Positions 1-11,087 are shown, counted from the stretch's first letter. The stretch: 64,000 nucleotides of DNA from Aureispira anguillae (GCF_026000115.1 NZ_AP026867.1:2139501-2203500); one strand, 5' to 3'. Notes: generated from the sequence alone by a model not told the origin. Translations and numbers: made by a program.

Positions 1-2
1 GT

Positions 3-155
3 ATCGTAGATGCTTTGGAAGCTGACTTTGGAAAATTCTATAATGATAACAACAATGCAGCTGGTACTCGTGTACGTAAAGGTATGCAAGAATTGAAAAC
101 GCTTGCTCAAAATATCCGTCTTGAAGTTCAGGAAATCAAAAACAAAGCAAAATAA
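3..155 (+). CDS. Histone H1-like protein, 3' end only
   Basis: This is the C-terminal 50 codons of a gene that begins left of the window; the frame is open to the edge and stops with TAA at 153-155. The visible protein reads through ADFGKFYNDNNNAAGTRVRK and GMQELKTLAQNIR and ends KNKAK. This matches the short Hc1/histone H1-like proteins common in Bacteroidota, small basic nucleoid proteins whose conserved part contains an AGTRVRKGMQELK-type stretch. A strong hairpin terminator follows about 30 bp downstream. The family assignment comes from motif memory only and the N-terminus cannot be seen. Confidence 0.72.
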   Translation: MVDALEADFGKFYNDNNNAAGTRVRKGMQELKTLAQNIRLEVQEIKNKAK

Positions 156-185
156 GCTTCGTTTTATTACATATATTGTAATACC

Positions 186-229
186 AAAAAAAACAGTTTA
201 CAGCTCAATGCTGTAAACTGTTTTTTTTT
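186..229 (+). terminator. Intrinsic terminator after the histone-like gene
   Basis: AAACAGTTTACAG and CTGTAAACTGTTT form a perfect stem around a CTCAATG loop, flanked by an A-run on the left and a T-run on the right. It ends the histone-like transcript. The A/T symmetry means it can also serve the convergent fadH gene. Confidence 0.9.
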
Positions 230-246
230 GAATTTATCAAGCATTA

Positions 247-2271
<2,025 letters not shown>

Positions 2272-2294
2272 TTAAAGTTAAAAATTGATTGATG

Positions 2295-2324
2295 CAACAA
2301 TATAAATAATTTAGTTTAATCAAA
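2295..2324 (-). promoter_or_regulatory. Candidate fadH promoter
   Basis: On the minus strand the order is TTTG, 18 bases, then TATTGTTG, one mismatch from the Bacteroidota -7 consensus TAnnTTTG. It lies 27-56 bp upstream of the fadH start. The -33 box overlaps the palindrome at 2321-2334. Confidence 0.5.
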
Positions 2325-2334
2325 CGATTGTTTG
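2321..2334. promoter_or_regulatory. PsrA-like operator palindrome upstream of fadH
   Basis: CAAAC-GATT-GTTTG is a perfect 5-bp inverted repeat with a 4-bp spacer. It equals the published shape (G/C)AAAC-N2-4-GTTT(G/C) for PsrA, a TetR-family repressor of fatty-acid oxidation genes in Proteobacteria. It covers the candidate -33 box of fadH, so repression by a fatty-acyl-responsive TetR protein is a reasonable inference. Confidence 0.5.
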
Positions 2335-2856
2335 GTAAAAAAGATCCAACTACTTTTGGAAGTTATGGTGAATTCAAAGCGGTTTGAATAAATAATGGGC
2401 AAATCTGTTTAAGTGTTAACTGGTGAATAGATAATTAGTTTTAAATCAATTGAGTATTGAGAATATTAAGAATATGTTAGCATTTTTTGATATACTATTG
2501 TAAATTTATAAAAACAAGTCAAAAAAGATCTCATTTATAAAACCATTTTATTAAAGTTAAGACTCTGTGGTTTTGTTTTAAAAAGCTAAGCCAAAAAATA
2601 TTTTGTGTTTTTATGATTGTTAGTGAAGTTGTTTAAAAATGGAGTTTTGTTAATAATGAGTACTAATTTTTAGATAAACAAGGCAAAAATTAGCTTCGCT
2701 GCTACTTCGTGGTTTCTTCATAGCAGCGCTATGGAGCAAATTTTTAACGCAGAGTAGCTAGAAATTAGCTTTCATTAGTGATTTAAGGCTATTCTTAAAC
2801 AACTTCAGTTAGATGCAACGGAATTGCAGAGCGATAACAGTGCAAATTTTATTATT
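2335..2856. other. Intergenic region between fadH and the first T9SS protein
   Basis: About 520 bp of AT-rich DNA without a credible gene. Its only clear structure is the inverted-repeat element at 2625-2806. The plus-strand promoter of the downstream gene should lie near or inside that element, but no clean TAnnTTTG box was found. Confidence 0.6.
2625..2806. repeat. About 180-bp inverted-repeat element (MITE-like)
   Basis: The ends are perfect 12-bp inverted copies, GAAGTTGTTTAA at 2625-2636 and its complement at 2795-2806. Just inside them, TAATGAGTACTAATTTTTAG pairs imperfectly with the complement of the segment near 2758-2780. The centre is GC-richer and holds the palindrome CATAGC-AGC-GCTATG. 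No coding capacity is seen. It could be a non-autonomous mobile element or a large structured leader. No second copy was noticed in the window. Confidence 0.45.
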
Positions 2857-5025
2857 ATGAAAAAACAAGTATTGTTGCAATGTACAGCATTGCTCTTAGG
2901 TTTTTTATGGTCAACTCAAACTTTAAATGCACAAACAAAATTGTGGGGCGTAGGGGCTGCAAGTGGTCAAGCAGAAGCCGAATTCCAAACCAATTTTGTG
3001 CAATCGACTTCATCTAGTAACTATTCAGCTACCCAATGGACAGCATTATCAATCAATGAAAGCAGTGGAGCCGTTACCCCTGGAAATGCATTTTGGACAA
3101 GAAGCTTAACAGGGTTGTCGCAAGGAGGATACGCAGGCAGTATGTCTGTCGCTAATTCTCCAACACAGGCGAATGGTCTGGCTATTTTTGATTCTAATTT
3201 TTTGGATGATGGAGGCGTTGCAGGAGCAGGAGGAACGGGAACCTCGCCAGCTTACCACAAGGGCGAATTGATTTCACCTAGGATTGATTTGTCAGGAGCG
3301 ACAGATTCTGCTCTATTGGTGCGTTTCTATTCTTACAATAGATTAAAAAGTTCAGCCGACTTATCCATTTCTATCTCTGTTGATGATGGAGTGTCTTGGG
3401 CAACTACATTGGACATCAAAACGCTTCAGCCCACAGGATCTAGTTCGTCTATACAGGGAATGGTTACCGCAATGTTTCCCAATGCTACTGCTGGAATTGC
3501 AAACTTGACACAGTGTCGTCTTAAATTTACATTTGATGGACGGTACTATTATGCTATGATTGATGATATTACAATTGAGATGGCACCAGAGTACGATATT
3601 GCCATTGGGCTTCCAGATGCAGGAGGATCGACTTATTTTAGTGTTGGAAATATGGTGAGAATAGGGAATAATGCCCATAATCCACTGGTCAATTTGGATG
3701 CTACCAATTTAAATGAATGGCTTTGGGGAGCAAAAGTAGTGAATAATGGCTGGAAAGATATTTTGCCTGGAGATGCTCCAAGACTGAAATGTTCAATTGA
3801 TTATACACACCCAACGACTGGGGCACAGACTACAGGGGTATATCTGGATACAATTGTAGCTGTTACCGATTCTATTCCTGCAAATGATAATGAGGGGATT
3901 GGTTTGGTCGATTACCTACGAGATATTAATTTTATTATGACCCATGGTGTTGGGCGTTATGATGTTACTTATTGGGTAGAGCATAACAATATAGATGGCT
4001 CCCCAGAAAATGACACCATTAAACATACCTTTTTTATAACAGATGATGCTAATGGGACGACTTCGCATTACATTTCTAAAGCTAGAGTTTCTAGCTCAGA
4101 CGGTAGGGTATATGCTCGAAGTTCTATCTTTCCAGGCGGCTCTCCACATTCAGCTTTTGAGTATGGGTCTGTTTTCTATTTTCCCAAGGGGATGACCGAT
4201 TCAATCGGAATTGATTCAATTGATTTTCGTTATTATGTGCCTAGTAATTTTTCTGGAAATGCAAGTCAGACCTTATTTGCCAATGTTTATCACTATGTAG
4301 ATGGATCTAATGGAGGGGCAGCCAACGGAGCAGTAGTAGGTGATGAATTAACACAAGTAGGGATTGCACCACTTACCTTGACAGGTCTGGGGACAACTGT
4401 TGCCAATGGAAGTTATGGCTTGGCTACCTTCCGTAATTTTGTAGATGCTTCTACGGGTGGTACTATGCAGCCATTTGTAGATGGAGGCTTCTATTACATT
4501 TCTATTTTAAATCAACCGTCTTTATCAGGGGGACCCGCAACTTTTGGTTATAATGATGTGATTATTCATGGGGTGGATCGACTTAATTATGCAATGAACA
4601 TTGGAACTAGAACCAGTGCTGTTCCCGTTTCTCCTTCTGCAATGAGACGGATAGACGTAGGAGGAACAGATCATTGGTTTTCTGGTTTTACAGGATTTGA
4701 TGAGGTACCTTCTATTGGGGTGCATTTGAGTGCGTCTCCTTTGTATTCTGGATGGTCAACCATTTTGGAAGCGGATAATGCCGTACTAAGTATTTATCCT
4801 AATCCAGCTAATAATCATTTGAATATAGAGGTAGAATTTGATGGTCTTGTAGATGTTCAATATATTATTACTGATGTATCAGGACGAGTAGTGTATTTAA
4901 ATAAGAGCAAACAAGTAAGTGCAGAAATTCATACTGTAGATGTGAGTAACTTGTCGATGGGAGTATATTTTATTACAGCTGAAACAGCCCAAGGCGTTTC
5001 TACCAAACGTTTTATTAAACAATAG
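2857..5025 (+). CDS. Secreted protein with T9SS type A sorting domain
   Basis: The start at 2857 (MKKQVLL) is preferred over an in-frame ATG 33 bp upstream because it gives a clean signal peptide ending LNAQ. The mature part is about 700 residues. It has a jelly-roll-like region early on (about 20-250, with repeated short beta strands and ISVDDGVSW), then a region resembling MAM/cell-surface adhesin-like domains that I cannot assign. The last 80 residues are a type A T9SS sorting domain: SIYPNPANNHLNIE, then DVSGRVV, then LSMGVYFITAE and the basic end KRFIKQ. The protein is therefore inferred to be exported through the type IX system and attached to the surface or released. It is transcribed toward the next gene, which lies on the opposite strand. 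Confidence 0.8.
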   Translation: MKKQVLLQCTALLLGFLWSTQTLNAQTKLWGVGAASGQAEAEFQTNFVQSTSSSNYSATQWTALSINESSGAVTPGNAFWTRSLTGLSQGGYAGSMSVANSPTQANGLAIFDSNFLDDGGVAGAGGTGTSPAYHKGELISPRIDLSGATDSALLVRFYSYNRLKSSADLSISISVDDGVSWATTLDIKTLQPTGSSSSIQGMVTAMFPNATAGIANLTQCRLKFTFDGRYYYAMIDDITIEMAPEYDIAIGLPDAGGSTYFSVGNMVRIGNNAHNPLVNLDATNLNEWLWGAKVVNNGWKDILPGDAPRLKCSIDYTHPTTGAQTTGVYLDTIVAVTDSIPANDNEGIGLVDYLRDINFIMTHGVGRYDVTYWVEHNNIDGSPENDTIKHTFFITDDANGTTSHYISKARVSSSDGRVYARSSIFPGGSPHSAFEYGSVFYFPKGMTDSIGIDSIDFRYYVPSNFSGNASQTLFANVYHYVDGSNGGAANGAVVGDELTQVGIAPLTLTGLGTTVANGSYGLATFRNFVDASTGGTMQPFVDGGFYYISILNQPSLSGGPATFGYNDVIIHGVDRLNYAMNIGTRTSAVPVSPSAMRRIDVGGTDHWFSGFTGFDEVPSIGVHLSASPLYSGWSTILEADNAVLSIYPNPANNHLNIEVEFDGLVDVQYIITDVSGRVVYLNKSKQVSAEIHTVDVSNLSMGVYFITAETAQGVSTKRFIKQ

Positions 5026-5041
5026 AATTTTTTGCGTTAAA

Positions 5042-5086
5042 GATTTTAAAATTTGAAGATGTTACCCATCTTCAAATTTTAAAATC
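5042..5086. terminator. Bidirectional terminator between convergent T9SS genes
   Basis: A perfect 20-bp stem (left arm 5042-5061, GATTTTAAAATTTGAAGATG) encloses a 5-base TTACC loop. It lies exactly between the two convergent stop codons, and A- and T-rich arms allow termination in both directions. Confidence 0.85.
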
Positions 5087-5099
5087 AATTACTTATCGT

Positions 5100-7640
5100 T
5101 TAGCGAATAACTTGAATCCTGTTGTTATAAACTCCTCGATCCGTTTGTATAGACAAGAAATAAACACCAACAGCAAGTTGTTCTGTAGAGATCGAATTTT
5201 CATAAAAATCATCACTCTGAATAGTCTCAATCAGTTGTCCTGTTGCTGTAAATAAGCGGATGGTTGAGATTTTTGCCTGCTTACTTCTTATGTTTAGTAA
5301 CCCATCTGTAGGATTAGGATATAGGCGAATATCTAAGTTGTTGCTTAGTTTTGTAATGCTCAGTGGACGACTTACAGAAACGGTTCCCGTTTGAGGATTT
5401 GTTCCTACTTCAGTATTGTAATGCGTAATTAATCGAACATTTGAAATCGTAAATGAAGTAAGCACCGTGTCGGTATTAACAATTCTACCTATGAAAACAT
5501 CATCTTTGATGGTAAAAGAAACTGTTCCTAGTGCACCAAAACCATGTGCTGGAGTTTTATCCGTTCTAGAAAGTGCTACTTCCAGTCGCCCTGTACGATC
5601 AAAGTTTTTAGATATACTAATTAAATTATTTCCCAACCAAGAGTTGTTAAAGCTTGAAGCTACTGAACTAGCATCTATATAATCTGGGTTATAATTTATG
5701 GTAAAGGCAACTCCATAAGCATTATCAAGTGAATCCGTTACATCTCCCAATATAATGGGAGCAACAAGCGTATCACCAGGTTGCCCAACTGTGTTTTGTA
5801 CAAAGAAAGGAGTTGGTCCAATTAGAGAATTGGAAGCAGAACGGAAATAAGATTGACCATAATTTTGGCTAATTGGTAATATATCTGAAGAATCTATACT
5901 ACCATCTCCATTACAATCAATGTGTTTTCTATTCGGAAGCCCCAAAGCAGGTGAAGCCAACCAGTTTGGTCCTGTAACAGGTGCCCAATTGCTACTTGTT
6001 CCTGCTCTAGCAGGTCCCGTATCTCCATAGTATAAACCAATAGGAAGAAGGTCAAAATTATTGGCAATTGTGTTGTCATCTGCATCCCCTGGCCAAACAC
6101 AGCCATCAATGCCAATTACAATAATACTACTAACACTATTCCCCGCAGCATCGTCTACTGTGAAGGTATAACTTCCCGCACAGAGATTGGTTGGAGACGT
6201 TCCTAAGATAGTTGTATCACTCCAAGTTGTTGTATAAGGAGGAACACCACCTGTTATGTTTATATTGGCAGTACCAGTACAGCTAATCGAATCGCAGCTA
6301 GCACTTGGACTGGTCGTAACTACTAATGATATATTTCCTGAACTACAAGGACCTTGTGTCCAAGATGTGACACCATATTGATAAGCAGCTATACAGGCAT
6401 TGATGTAAGTAACGCTATCGCAACCACAAACAGGGGCATAAACAGAGGGACATAACAAGCTTGAGTCAATGGAATTGGAATCTATACAGCCCGTTCCTTG
6501 ACAACCCACTATGACCGTTGCGGTGTGGATATTCCCTGTACCATCACTAACTGAAAGCATGTAGTTTTGATTGGGGCAAAGATCGTTTCTGGTACTAAGC
6601 GTAGAACCATCACTCCAAAGGTAGGCGGTAGCAGGTCCTATTGCAGTGAGGCTATCTACAAACCATATAAAGGAATAGGAACCATCACAAGTGTTACAAC
6701 TAGAAGCATCTGCTGTATTGCCATGAAGCCCATTGGTGTTGCCAATAGAACCATTACACGTACCTGTACTGTCCATTACTTGAATCAAAACAGAGCAAGT
6801 ATCTGGTATTTGTTGTGCTGAATCGATGAATAGCAAGGTTAAATAATGATAGCCCAAATCTTGACAGTTGAATTGATAGGAACTAGAAAAGTTGTTAAAT
6901 TGATCAATAATATAGGCTTGTGTCTTAGTAGAATCAATCGGTGCATTGCTCAAATCTTGAGGAAAAACTGTCGCAAGACCATTGTTATCTAAATATACAT
7001 CCAAAGATTGAAAACAAGAAGCTACTTGAGGAGGAGTAGCACCTGTACAACCTATATTAAGGCTAATAGAATTGCTGAGCCCAGAAAGGGTATCCGTTAC
7101 GACTACGGTATAAATACCAGGGCAGAGATTGGTTCTTTGGTGTCTGCTACTGTCTATTCCTGTGACACCATCACTCCAATTGAAGGTATAAGCCGAACTA
7201 TTGGGGTTACTAACTTCTACATAGGCAGCTCCGTCGCAGCTATCGCAACTAGATGGCGTTTGAAAAGTTGAATCAATCAGCACAAAAGTAGCTACATTAG
7301 CTACTTTTCCACAAGTTATATTAATGGTATTACTGTAAGTGTTTTGGCTGCCATCAAGTACCTGAATGACATGGATGCCATTGGTTAAACTGGAGGCATT
7401 AAAACTAACTGACCCTAGAGAATTGTTGTTGAAGTTAAGCCCTCCAACAGAAAAAAGATAGGGAGGATTAAGGCTGGTAATATTGTTTAAGCTATCGTAT
7501 AGGCTAATTGTTAGCGTACAATTGCTGTCAACACTAGAGGTTACAGATAGGGTTTGCGCTTGGATAGGGGACCAAAGTCCAACCCAGAGGAAGGAGACAA
7601 ATGTTAAATATAGGATTCGTAAACTGATATTTTTTGTCAT
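5100..7640 (-). CDS. Secreted T9SS protein with Kazal-type and cohesin/dockerin-like domains
   Basis: The start at 7640 (MTKNISLRIL) gives a normal signal peptide ending PIQAQ; the longer frame to 7718 adds an unlikely extra hydrophobic stretch. The N-terminal half carries several SprB/PKD-like repeats marked by W-S-D-G and LCPG/LCAGSYT motifs. Mid-protein there is a Kazal-like module, CPSVYAPVCGCDSVTYINAC with later cysteines, a fold known from serine-protease inhibitors. Next comes a dockerin-like Asp/Asn-rich stretch (GDADDN and DCNGDGSIDSSD), then a cohesin-like beta domain (NTVGQPGDTLVAPI, VAFTINYNPDYID). The protein ends in a T9SS sorting domain (YPNPTDGLLNIRS, AVGVYFLSIQT). The role is probably adhesion or protection against host or prey proteases, as an inference. 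Confidence 0.78.
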   Translation of the reverse strand: MTKNISLRILYLTFVSFLWVGLWSPIQAQTLSVTSSVDSNCTLTISLYDSLNNITSLNPPYLFSVGGLNFNNNSLGSVSFNASSLTNGIHVIQVLDGSQNTYSNTINITCGKVANVATFVLIDSTFQTPSSCDSCDGAAYVEVSNPNSSAYTFNWSDGVTGIDSSRHQRTNLCPGIYTVVVTDTLSGLSNSISLNIGCTGATPPQVASCFQSLDVYLDNNGLATVFPQDLSNAPIDSTKTQAYIIDQFNNFSSSYQFNCQDLGYHYLTLLFIDSAQQIPDTCSVLIQVMDSTGTCNGSIGNTNGLHGNTADASSCNTCDGSYSFIWFVDSLTAIGPATAYLWSDGSTLSTRNDLCPNQNYMLSVSDGTGNIHTATVIVGCQGTGCIDSNSIDSSLLCPSVYAPVCGCDSVTYINACIAAYQYGVTSWTQGPCSSGNISLVVTTSPSASCDSISCTGTANINITGGVPPYTTTWSDTTILGTSPTNLCAGSYTFTVDDAAGNSVSSIIVIGIDGCVWPGDADDNTIANNFDLLPIGLYYGDTGPARAGTSSNWAPVTGPNWLASPALGLPNRKHIDCNGDGSIDSSDILPISQNYGQSYFRSASNSLIGPTPFFVQNTVGQPGDTLVAPIILGDVTDSLDNAYGVAFTINYNPDYIDASSVASSFNNSWLGNNLISISKNFDRTGRLEVALSRTDKTPAHGFGALGTVSFTIKDDVFIGRIVNTDTVLTSFTISNVRLITHYNTEVGTNPQTGTVSVSRPLSITKLSNNLDIRLYPNPTDGLLNIRSKQAKISTIRLFTATGQLIETIQSDDFYENSISTEQLAVGVYFLSIQTDRGVYNNRIQVIR

Positions 7641-8333
7641 TGTAATGTAGGTTTCTACTATGTATTTTGAAATGGTGTGAATAAAGATAATTATTAGATA
7701 AATGTTTCTATAAACCAAAAAATAATTAACCTAGAAAAAACATAGAATTCTTATTTATAAATTGAAGTATTTTTTTCTGCAAACGTTTTAGTCCTTCTTA
7801 GATAACCAAAAGCTTTAAATAATTTTAGCTCTAATTTTATTGGGCTTTGGAATACTACAAATATGCAATGAGTTTATATTTTATTCAAGTACAAAAAAAA
7901 GCTTTTCTTTGTTGAATGGTGTTTTATTATATTTGTAAAGTTCTTTTTGTGAGGTGATTTTGTTTTGATTTGTGTTGTAGAACTTTTTTGTTATTTGCGA
8001 AGTGTTTCACGTTAATGCTTGCTTTTTTTTATTTAAAAAAGGAGAGAATCGATTAATATTACTGAAATCGTAATATTTTTTAATGAACATGTAATAATTG
8101 ATTTGCTTATTTAGTTAGAGTTATGTTCTATCGATAAAATTAATACAAATTAGCAAATTTGACAGGACTATCTACAGAAAAATAGTTATCACAAGAAAAG
8201 ATTAAGTAATTGCGAAGTTGATAACAATCTTTAGAAGATGTTTTTATTTTTTAGGCAAGAATCTTGGATTGCAAAAAGTATTTTTAGATCTTGTTTTCAA
8301 CAAAAAACAGAGACAGCTTCTAATGGTATAAAA
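7641..8333. other. AT-rich intergenic region
   Basis: Nearly 700 bp between divergent genes. I see no convincing gene. A small inverted repeat, AATATTAC-TGAAATC-GTAATATT at 8055-8077, is followed by a short T-run. The region should contain the two divergent promoters, but no complete -33/-7 pair stood out. Confidence 0.55.
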
Positions 8334-8606
8334 ATGACAGAACTACTTTATATATGGCTTTGGGTTGGTATTTTATCGTTATATACCTTTCTTAGGATGG
8401 GTTGGGACAAACGACAAGCAGGACAGGGGGCTTGGCGGACTTCTGAAATGCATTTTTTTGTAACCGCAATATTGGGAGGAAGTGTGGGTATTTTGTTAGG
8501 AATGCAAATTTGGCGACACAAAACACAAAAATGGAACTTTAAAATTCCTATTTATATCATTATTTCCATTCAGTTGAGTTTACTGTATTGGTATTGGTTT
8601 ACCTAG
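8334..8606 (+). CDS. DUF1294 family small membrane protein
   Basis: About 90 residues when started at 8334 (MTELLYIW); an ATG at 8238 would add 32 residues that do not resemble the family. The protein has an N-terminal membrane segment, then a short loop with DKRQAGQGAWRTSE and a second segment with GGSVGILLGMQIWRHKT, then a C-terminal hydrophobic stretch. DK..A....WR..E followed by GG..G...GM...RHKT is the DUF1294 signature. The function of the family is unknown; some members are fused to cold-shock domains. Its stop codon directly abuts the convergent stop of the next gene. Confidence 0.82.
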   Translation: MTELLYIWLWVGILSLYTFLRMGWDKRQAGQGAWRTSEMHFFVTAILGGSVGILLGMQIWRHKTQKWNFKIPIYIIISIQLSLLYWYWFT

Positions 8607-9539
8607 TTACTTAAATACATCTAAGATTTCGCAGGTAGCTCTTATCATTTCAGAACGATCTTTTAAACAAGATTTCTTAATTTTTTTAGAAGTGGTTGTA
8701 TTTACCTCAGTGCAAACACAGAAACGTATGGCTTCTAGATCGGCTGCCAATAAATCAAGCATTTGTTTATCAGAAATGGGAAGCAAGGCAATCAGGGCTC
8801 CTAAGCGTATATGTACAGGTTTTTGTTGGTTGTTATAAACCTCTTTTGCTTCTAGGTGTTGTTTGGCCAATTGGCGGTCTATGTCGTGATCTTCTAAGTT
8901 AAACTTAATGTCGATTGTTGCTTTAGAATTATTATAGCTACATTTCCAAAGTTCGTAAGTGCCCTTATATTGTCGATTAGCAACATGTAGATTTTGCCCT
9001 TTATCATTAAGAATGTTTTTAATAATAAGTTGCTGTTCTGTAATGGTCTTTATGGTATACTCTGGATGAAGTTGGGTACTGCTTAAGTATTTGGAGTTGA
9101 ATTTAAGGTGATTGACAAAATAAGACCAAAGACAAACCTCTTTAAATTCCTCTATCAAAACCTGATTCCCTGGATATTTTTGCATGGCATCCCAAGCAAC
9201 CGCATAGGCTGTTTCAAAATCTAACTGACGCAAATGAGCTCGAATTAATTTGTCCCAAGCAGCCAATTGTGGTTTAGAGCTATTCTTGATGCAAGTTTGA
9301 TAATAAAAAATGGCAGAATCTCTTTTTTCTTCCAAATCATAAGCTAATGCTAGCCAATAGCAGCAAAGAGGGCGAGGCATTTCAGAATAAACAGCAAGCA
9401 AATAAGGTTTAGCCTCTAGATATAGATTTTTATTGCAAAGTTCCTTAGCCTGATTCCATGCTGTTCGAGTGGCATCACTTTGGGCATTGGAACAGAACAT
9501 ATAAAATAGTAAAAAAAAACAAGCTAAAAATATTCTCAT
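8607..9539 (-). CDS. Exported TPR-like protein of unknown function
   Basis: 310 residues with a signal peptide (hydrophobic residues 4-15, SNAQ cleavage). Residues about 25-130 form tetratricopeptide-like helices (AKELCNKNLYLEAKPYLLAV, YWLALAYDLEEKRDSAIFYY). The rest is mixed and ends in a lysine- and cysteine-containing tail. It probably works as a periplasmic scaffold, but no partner is evident. It stands between a convergent DUF1294 gene and a co-oriented TetR regulator 27 bp upstream, with which it may be co-transcribed. Confidence 0.6.
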   Translation of the reverse strand: MRIFLACFFLLFYMFCSNAQSDATRTAWNQAKELCNKNLYLEAKPYLLAVYSEMPRPLCCYWLALAYDLEEKRDSAIFYYQTCIKNSSKPQLAAWDKLIRAHLRQLDFETAYAVAWDAMQKYPGNQVLIEEFKEVCLWSYFVNHLKFNSKYLSSTQLHPEYTIKTITEQQLIIKNILNDKGQNLHVANRQYKGTYELWKCSYNNSKATIDIKFNLEDHDIDRQLAKQHLEAKEVYNNQQKPVHIRLGALIALLPISDKQMLDLLAADLEAIRFCVCTEVNTTTSKKIKKSCLKDRSEMIRATCEILDVFK

Positions 9540-9566
9540 TATCTATATGATTTATAGCTAAAAGAA

Positions 9567-10253
9567 TCAATGATTCTGAACATTAGCAATAGAAGAAAAA
9601 GCGAAGTGTTCTAATAAGCGCTTGATATCTTCTAAATCTCCTTGATTGATTTTAACATCTGTTAGAGCAGGCAAATGCTGCGCAAAATAAATATTATTGT
9701 TCGCCATTTCAATGAGTGTTGACGAAAGGGCTTTGGGATAAGGGTAAGCAGGGTTTTTTTCAAGAATAATTTTGGCAATACATTCACAAAGGACCTTGTA
9801 GTTGGCAAAATAGCCATCTTTGTTTTCCTTGTCAACCAATTTGGTGTGATAAGCCTTGCTGGACTCAGCAACAACGATGCTGTGGAGTAAATTTTCATCA
9901 ACATACCCGATTGCAGGGTTTTTTTGAGAAGATTCTACCAGAACAGAAAGTGCAATTTTGAGTCGTTTATCTACATCCTCGATATTCATGGTATTAAAAT
10001 CAATCTGGAATTTCATCCACTCCCAATACCAAGATACCAAATAAATGAGGAGTTTGTGTTTGTTTTTGAAGTATCTGTAAATAGAAGCTTCCGTTGAGTC
10101 AATTTGTGTTGCTAATTTTTTGAACGTAAATTTTTCAAAACCAAGGTCATCAATGAGAATTATGCTATGCTCAATAATTCTTTTGCCCAATTTTGTTTCT
10201 TGAGGATCTCTAAGATAGAGATTTGGATTTAGTTGGATTTGTATAGCAATCAT
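9567..10253 (-). CDS. TetR/AcrR family transcriptional regulator
   Basis: 228 residues. The N-terminal DNA-binding part shows the TetR helix-turn-helix (GFEKFTFKKLATQIDSTEAS then IYRYFKNKHKLLIYL at about 37-72). The C-terminal helical ligand domain is not assignable. The start codon sits inside a perfect 12-bp palindrome, which suggests autoregulation. The downstream TPR-like gene is the only candidate operon partner. The inducer and targets are unknown. Confidence 0.82.
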   Translation of the reverse strand: MIAIQIQLNPNLYLRDPQETKLGKRIIEHSIILIDDLGFEKFTFKKLATQIDSTEASIYRYFKNKHKLLIYLVSWYWEWMKFQIDFNTMNIEDVDKRLKIALSVLVESSQKNPAIGYVDENLLHSIVVAESSKAYHTKLVDKENKDGYFANYKVLCECIAKIILEKNPAYPYPKALSSTLIEMANNNIYFAQHLPALTDVKINQGDLEDIKRLLEHFAFSSIANVQNH

Positions 10254-10262
10254 AAATTTATG
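10251..10262. promoter_or_regulatory. Palindrome over the TetR start codon
   Basis: CATAAATTTATG is a perfect 12-bp palindrome that includes the start codon of the TetR gene. It is a possible autoregulatory operator. AT-rich palindromes of this length arise by chance, so support is weak. Confidence 0.25.
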
Positions 10263-10423
10263 TGGAAATTTCTTTAAACAGACGAAACTACATTTTGTGT
10301 TTATCCAAAAACAGAATTTGATATTCTTTGTTAATAAAAGCCAAAGATAGTAAAAAAAAGGAAAAACAATTAAATACTGAGATAGTGACTTATCCTATTA
10401 ATAAGGATAAAATGCTATAAACT

Positions 10424-11047
10424 TTATTTTCTACCAAAATCTGCAGGAATTTCTCCCCAGGCTTTGGTTTCCCATTTCAGGATTTCCGTTTCAAAACTAT
10501 TATTTTTGAGCCATTTTTCAGCACGAGCAATTAAGGTAAAAATAGGCGCATTGGCTTTGGTCTTGGCTACTTTAGTACGGCATTTTTTGGCTTTGATCCA
10601 CCCCATAGCAATTTTAGAGTCGGTATAAATGGGCAAATTGCTCTTGTGTTGTTGAAGAAAAGCTAGCCCATGTACCAGCGCCAAGAATTCTCCAATATTA
10701 TTGGTTCCTTGTTGGAGTGGACCAAGGTGAAATAAGCGTTTTCCAGTGCTAGTGTCTACCCCTTGATATTCCATTAGTCCAGGGTTGCCACTACAGGCAG
10801 CATCAACAGCGATGCTTTTCCAAGTAGGAGTACCTGCTAGACTCGGATCTATTTTTTTCTTTTTGGTTGGTGTAATTGCATCAAAATAATTGCCTGCAAA
10901 AGCATCTTCAGCCTCTCTTAAAGAGGCAAAGGATTTGTATTTAGCCCCAGCATAACCTTTGATGTGTTTTTGACACTCTTTCCAGGTTTTAAAAATACCC
11001 GTTTCATTTCCTTCCCAAATAACGTAAAACTTTGTTTTTTTTGCCAT
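10424..11047 (-). CDS. rnhA: Ribonuclease H1 with N-terminal hybrid-binding (viroplasmin-like) domain
   Basis: 207 residues. Residues 5-50 match the caulimovirus-viroplasmin/RNase H1 hybrid-binding domain (KFYVIWEGNETGIFKTWKEC, then YKSFASLREAEDAF). The catalytic domain starts near 77. The acidic residues expected for two-metal catalysis are visible: Asp82 in AVDAACSGNPG, Glu120 in NNIGEFLAL, Asp143 in IYTDSKIA and Asp204 near the end. The enzyme cuts RNA in RNA-DNA hybrids, removing R-loops and primers. A perfect -7 box TATCTTTG lies about 40 bp upstream. It appears monocistronic. Confidence 0.9.
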   Translation of the reverse strand: MAKKTKFYVIWEGNETGIFKTWKECQKHIKGYAGAKYKSFASLREAEDAFAGNYFDAITPTKKKKIDPSLAGTPTWKSIAVDAACSGNPGLMEYQGVDTSTGKRLFHLGPLQQGTNNIGEFLALVHGLAFLQQHKSNLPIYTDSKIAMGWIKAKKCRTKVAKTKANAPIFTLIARAEKWLKNNSFETEILKWETKAWGEIPADFGRK

Positions 11048-11087
11048 TGCTTTTTTGCTATTACTTTTGATGATTGGATCGATGTCT

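Noticed and set aside
8238-8333. N-terminal extension of the DUF1294 protein
   Set aside because: The 32 extra residues are polar and do not match the family. The ATG at 8334 gives the usual length.
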